A stretch of DNA of 64,000 nt. Source: Flavobacteriales bacterium. GTDB taxonomy: Bacteria; Bacteroidota; Bacteroidia; Flavobacteriales_F; PHOS-HE28. The notes below the pieces were generated by a model. It did not search any database and had not been told where the DNA came from. It was given only the letters and a program-made list of their open reading frames with translations. The first letter of the stretch is position 1; each line of letters starts with the position of its first letter. Positions 61,814 through 64,000 of this stretch are shown one piece after another. The stretch is from assembly GCA_016788635.1 (NCBI GenBank), contig JAEUSU010000005.1:1-64000 (forward strand), written 5' to 3'. The translations under genes and the position numbers were made by a program.

Positions 61814-62564
61814 CATCACCTACCGCGGACGGAACTACCGGATCGATCTGTCGAAGCCGATCGACCTGTCGCTGCCGCTGCACGCGGGCGAAGGGCAGCT
61901 GAGCGCGTGGCATGTGGGGCCGGTGCGCATCGAGCCGGTGCGCATGGGTGACACCGTTTACGCGGTGAAGGACGGCGCCCCGGTGAACTTCAACAACGTG
62001 CATTTCAATCCGCATGGCCACGGCACCCACACCGAGAGCGTGGGCCACATTGCGCCCGAGGTGCATCCTGTGGGCCCGCTGCTGGAACGCTACTTCTTCA
62101 CCGCGCAGGTGGCCAGCCTGCGCACCATCGAGCGGCGCACCGCCGAGGGCGTGGTGGACCAGCTGATCACCCTGGACCTGCTGCGCAGCGTGATCGACGA
62201 GCCCGTGCCCGAGGCGCTCGTACTGCGCACCCTGCCCAATGACCCCGGCAAACGCACCCGCAGCTGGACCGGCACCAACCCGCCGTACATGGATGCGCAG
62301 GCCGCCACCTGGCTACGCAGCATCGGCGTGCAGCACCTGTTGCTCGACCTGCCCAGCGTGGACCGCGAGCGCGATAGCGGTGTCCTCGCCGCCCACCATG
62401 CTTTCTGGGACTTCCCCAACAGCACCGACCTGCGCCGCACCATCACCGAGTTGCTCTTCGTGCCGGATGAGGTGCGCGATGGCCGCTACCTACTGGAACT
62501 GCAAGTACCGCACTTCATCAACGACGCTGCGCCCAGCCGGCCGGTGTTGTATGCGCTGCTTTAG
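61803..62564 (+). CDS. Cyclase-family (kynurenine formamidase-like) metal hydrolase
   Basis: 253 residues from ATG 61803; a TTG two codons upstream is possible. The family's metal-binding motif HxGTHxD/E is present as NPHGHGTHTESVGHI. DLSLPLHAGEGQ at the N-terminus and HAFWDFPNSTDLRRTITELL at the C-terminus fit the family. It is probably a zinc- or manganese-dependent amide/ring hydrolase; kynurenine formamidase is the best-known relative, but no other tryptophan-degradation gene is nearby. It is coupled to hemW by an 11-base overlap. Confidence 0.88.
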   Translation: MIADITYRGRNYRIDLSKPIDLSLPLHAGEGQLSAWHVGPVRIEPVRMGDTVYAVKDGAPVNFNNVHFNPHGHGTHTESVGHIAPEVHPVGPLLERYFFTAQVASLRTIERRTAEGVVDQLITLDLLRSVIDEPVPEALVLRTLPNDPGKRTRSWTGTNPPYMDAQAATWLRSIGVQHLLLDLPSVDRERDSGVLAAHHAFWDFPNSTDLRRTITELLFVPDEVRDGRYLLELQVPHFINDAAPSRPVLYALL

Positions 62565-62628
62565 TAGATCAATGTCCTATTGCTAAAGCCCTGGCCGCGT
62601 ATGGGGGTGTTCGAAATGGTTCAAGTGC

Positions 62629-63074
62629 CTATCGTGCAATGGAATCGAGCACGGTTTCGATATAGCGGAAGCGCCTTTCGATGCCGTCGAGGTCGATCGG
62701 GATCACGGTATCTATGTTTGAACCGTTCATCAGTATCAGTCCGCTGTTCTTCAGGATGCCAATTTTTTGAATGAGCGGTCGTCGTCGAACCGGACATTCT
62801 GTGTCTCGACCATGAACCCATGAAGGTCCACGGTGGTGCCATCGATCCTGATCAAGAAAAGGCAGTCGCGCAAGGAGGTGCGAGGGCGGACGAGATCAGC
62901 GAACGCTCGGTCACAATGCGGACAACCGTCTTCAGATACGACTACAATGGCCTTCGGGAATTGGCGTTCTGTCAAGCCGATCTGCTCCTGCAAGTAGCGG
63001 CTCAAACGCGCATCCTGTGATCCGGGAACACAGGACACGGCGAACACGGACCAAATGATCACTTTTCGCATCAT
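62629..63074 (-). pseudogene. Thioredoxin-like CPHC protein interrupted by a frameshift at an A6 run
   Basis: Read from ATG 63072-63074, the frame gives a lipoprotein-like leader (MMRKVIIWSVFAVSCVPGSQ) and a thioredoxin-like redox motif DGCPHCDRAF (Cys51 and Cys54), then stops after DDDRSFKKLAS at 62751. Adding one base in the A6 run (T6 on the + strand, 62763-62768) continues the protein as FKKIGILKNSGLILMNGSN…LDGIERRFRYIETVLDSIAR, ending at 62629: 148 residues without a further stop. The start overlaps the upstream gene's stop by ATGA. Either the sequence is missing one base or the gene is broken. Confidence 0.7.
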
Positions 63075-64000
63075 GGCAAGATGATCCGGTGGAACGTCTT
63101 CGGTCCCACCACACCAGCACGGCCCGGGATGTTCCGATGGACGTACACCCCAGCAGTAGTGCTCAACAGATGGTTGGGCCGATAGAGCTTACCCGGAATG
63201 ATGTGTTCAGCCACCTTGGTGAATGTTTGGTCCAGTACAATGAGCGACCAGGGTCGGTCGAGGTGGTTTTCTCCTTCGGGGGTATCGATGGGCACCTCGT
63301 GCAACACGGCTACCACGTAGTAACCGCTGGACGTATCGTATGCGAGACCGGCTATGCTTGGTTTTGAGACTAGGTCACCGCCATTCTGCAGATTTTCTTC
63401 GGTGATCGGGGGTGGGAAAAAGGCGGCCGGTCCATTCAGGAAGTCGATTGGTATGCGATGGACCACATTCAACGTGCCAGTGTCCAATTGAAGGATGTAA
63501 GGGGCAACGGGGCTGAACAGGAATAGCTTGCCGTTGAGTAATACGCGTTCCATTCCTGAATAGGAAAAGCGCGGTACATCGGTCAGGTGTGGAAGTATGT
63601 TGCAGCCGCCGAAATGCACTTTGGATCCATCTGGATCCAGCTTGATCTTCGCGATCCGGCATTTCCGGGCTCCTTCGAGGTGGTATCTCTGAATATACTG
63701 AAAACGGGATATGGAAGGGTCCCACCCGGTGTTATCACAGTCCCCCCACCACGCGGCCGACATGAAAAGGGACCTGCCATTGCTCGCTATGCCATTCGAG
63801 TACCCACTGACCTCATACCGATTGCCTGGTTCAGGGCATAGCGCATGTGCCAATGAGCTGACCCTGCAAACGCGGCCTTGCTTGTCCACTATCGCGTAAC
63901 GCGGCGAATGGACTTCCATTACGAACAGACTGTCAGGAGCAAATAGGGCGCAACTGTTGATGTCTTCGAGCGTGTCCAATACGGCCTTCAGGGGGATATC
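63071..64000 (-). CDS. Beta-propeller-like protein, 5' end outside window
   Basis: The frame is open to the right edge (DIPLKAVLDTLEDINS at the edge), so the N-terminus lies outside. About 309 residues are visible, with propeller-like strands (KQGRVCRVSSLAHALCPEPG, GKLFLFSPVAPYILQLDTGT, SLIVLDQTFTKVAEHIIPGK). It resembles DUF4221/TolB-like six-bladed propellers of Bacteroidota, with low certainty. A Leu TTG at 63977-63979 can be read as a start but is more likely internal. GC content is lower here than in the rest of the window. It is coupled to the next gene by ATGA. Confidence 0.65.
   Translation of the reverse strand, partial: DIPLKAVLDTLEDINSCALFAPDSLFVMEVHSPRYAIVDKQGRVCRVSSLAHALCPEPGNRYEVSGYSNGIASNGRSLFMSAAWWGDCDNTGWDPSISRFQYIQRYHLEGARKCRIAKIKLDPDGSKVHFGGCNILPHLTDVPRFSYSGMERVLLNGKLFLFSPVAPYILQLDTGTLNVVHRIPIDFLNGPAAFFPPPITEENLQNGGDLVSKPSIAGLAYDTSSGYYVVAVLHEVPIDTPEGENHLDRPWSLIVLDQTFTKVAEHIIPGKLYRPNHLLSTTAGVYVHRNIPGRAGVVGPKTFHRIILP

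Overview
The window is a 64 kb, high-GC stretch of a bacterial chromosome, almost certainly Bacteroidota and probably an uncultured Flavobacteriales-like lineage (the lower rank is inference). The pointers are type IX secretion (T9SS) C-terminal tails, -7 promoter elements close to the Bacteroidota TAnnTTTG consensus, a single-cysteine DksA/TraR protein between ileS and lspA, and DUF3667, DUF4412, choice-of-anchor and lamin-tail proteins. High GC opens very long antisense frames opposite most real genes, and these were discarded. I found no rRNA, tRNA, CRISPR array, insertion-sequence transposase or prophage.

Layout. 1-10984: 3' end of lysS; a HEAT-repeat/cyclophilin lipoprotein; DUF1232 protein; M28 peptidase; gpsA; a T9SS cargo protein; a family 2 glycosyltransferase operon whose last member is an aldehyde dehydrogenase/glycosyltransferase chimera; an HNH nuclease. 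11287-19571: uvrC; a very large secreted beta-propeller/c-type-haem/dockerin-like protein; an aldehyde dehydrogenase; a Fic protein preceded by two copies of an inverted repeat. 19708-28176: a minus-strand cluster of class III aminotransferase, carbon-nitrogen hydrolase, VOC protein, Orn/Lys/Arg-type decarboxylase, ATP-grasp ligase and C45 acyltransferase/hydrolase. It looks like a biosynthetic pathway for an amine or amide product and is one of the two most interesting regions. 28289-45027: lamin-tail surface protein, asd, outer-membrane-like protein, lspA-dksA-ileS, NYN/LOTUS protein, DUF1569 protein, sulfide:quinone oxidoreductase-like protein, GNAT-like protein, mscS, yceI, pirin. 45103-54237: a remnant of an acetyl-CoA hydrolase, dxs, a T9SS protein, metG, LD-carboxypeptidase, DUF4412 protein, yraN and a pseudouridine synthase. 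54241-64000: membrane glycosyltransferase-like protein, AsmA-like protein, histidine kinase, a four-helix-bundle gene inside an inverted-repeat element, hemW, a cyclase, and a lower-GC end with a frameshifted thioredoxin-like gene and a partial beta-propeller gene.

The other main novelty is a family of short palindromic elements. One copy (60066-60681) carries a four-helix-bundle (23S rRNA intervening-sequence type) gene between inverted ends. A copy with recognisably the same two ends but no gene lies at 4705-4783. Related palindromes lie at 20711-20823 and, in frame inside a peptidase gene, at 51349-51414. A second family (GGTTGAGGGTTGG type) lies at 26801-26876 and in the linker of metG. 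Several copies start at or within a few bases of a stop codon. Together they look like a REP/MITE-like system in which the four-helix-bundle protein may be the mobilising or RNA-binding partner; that role is inference.
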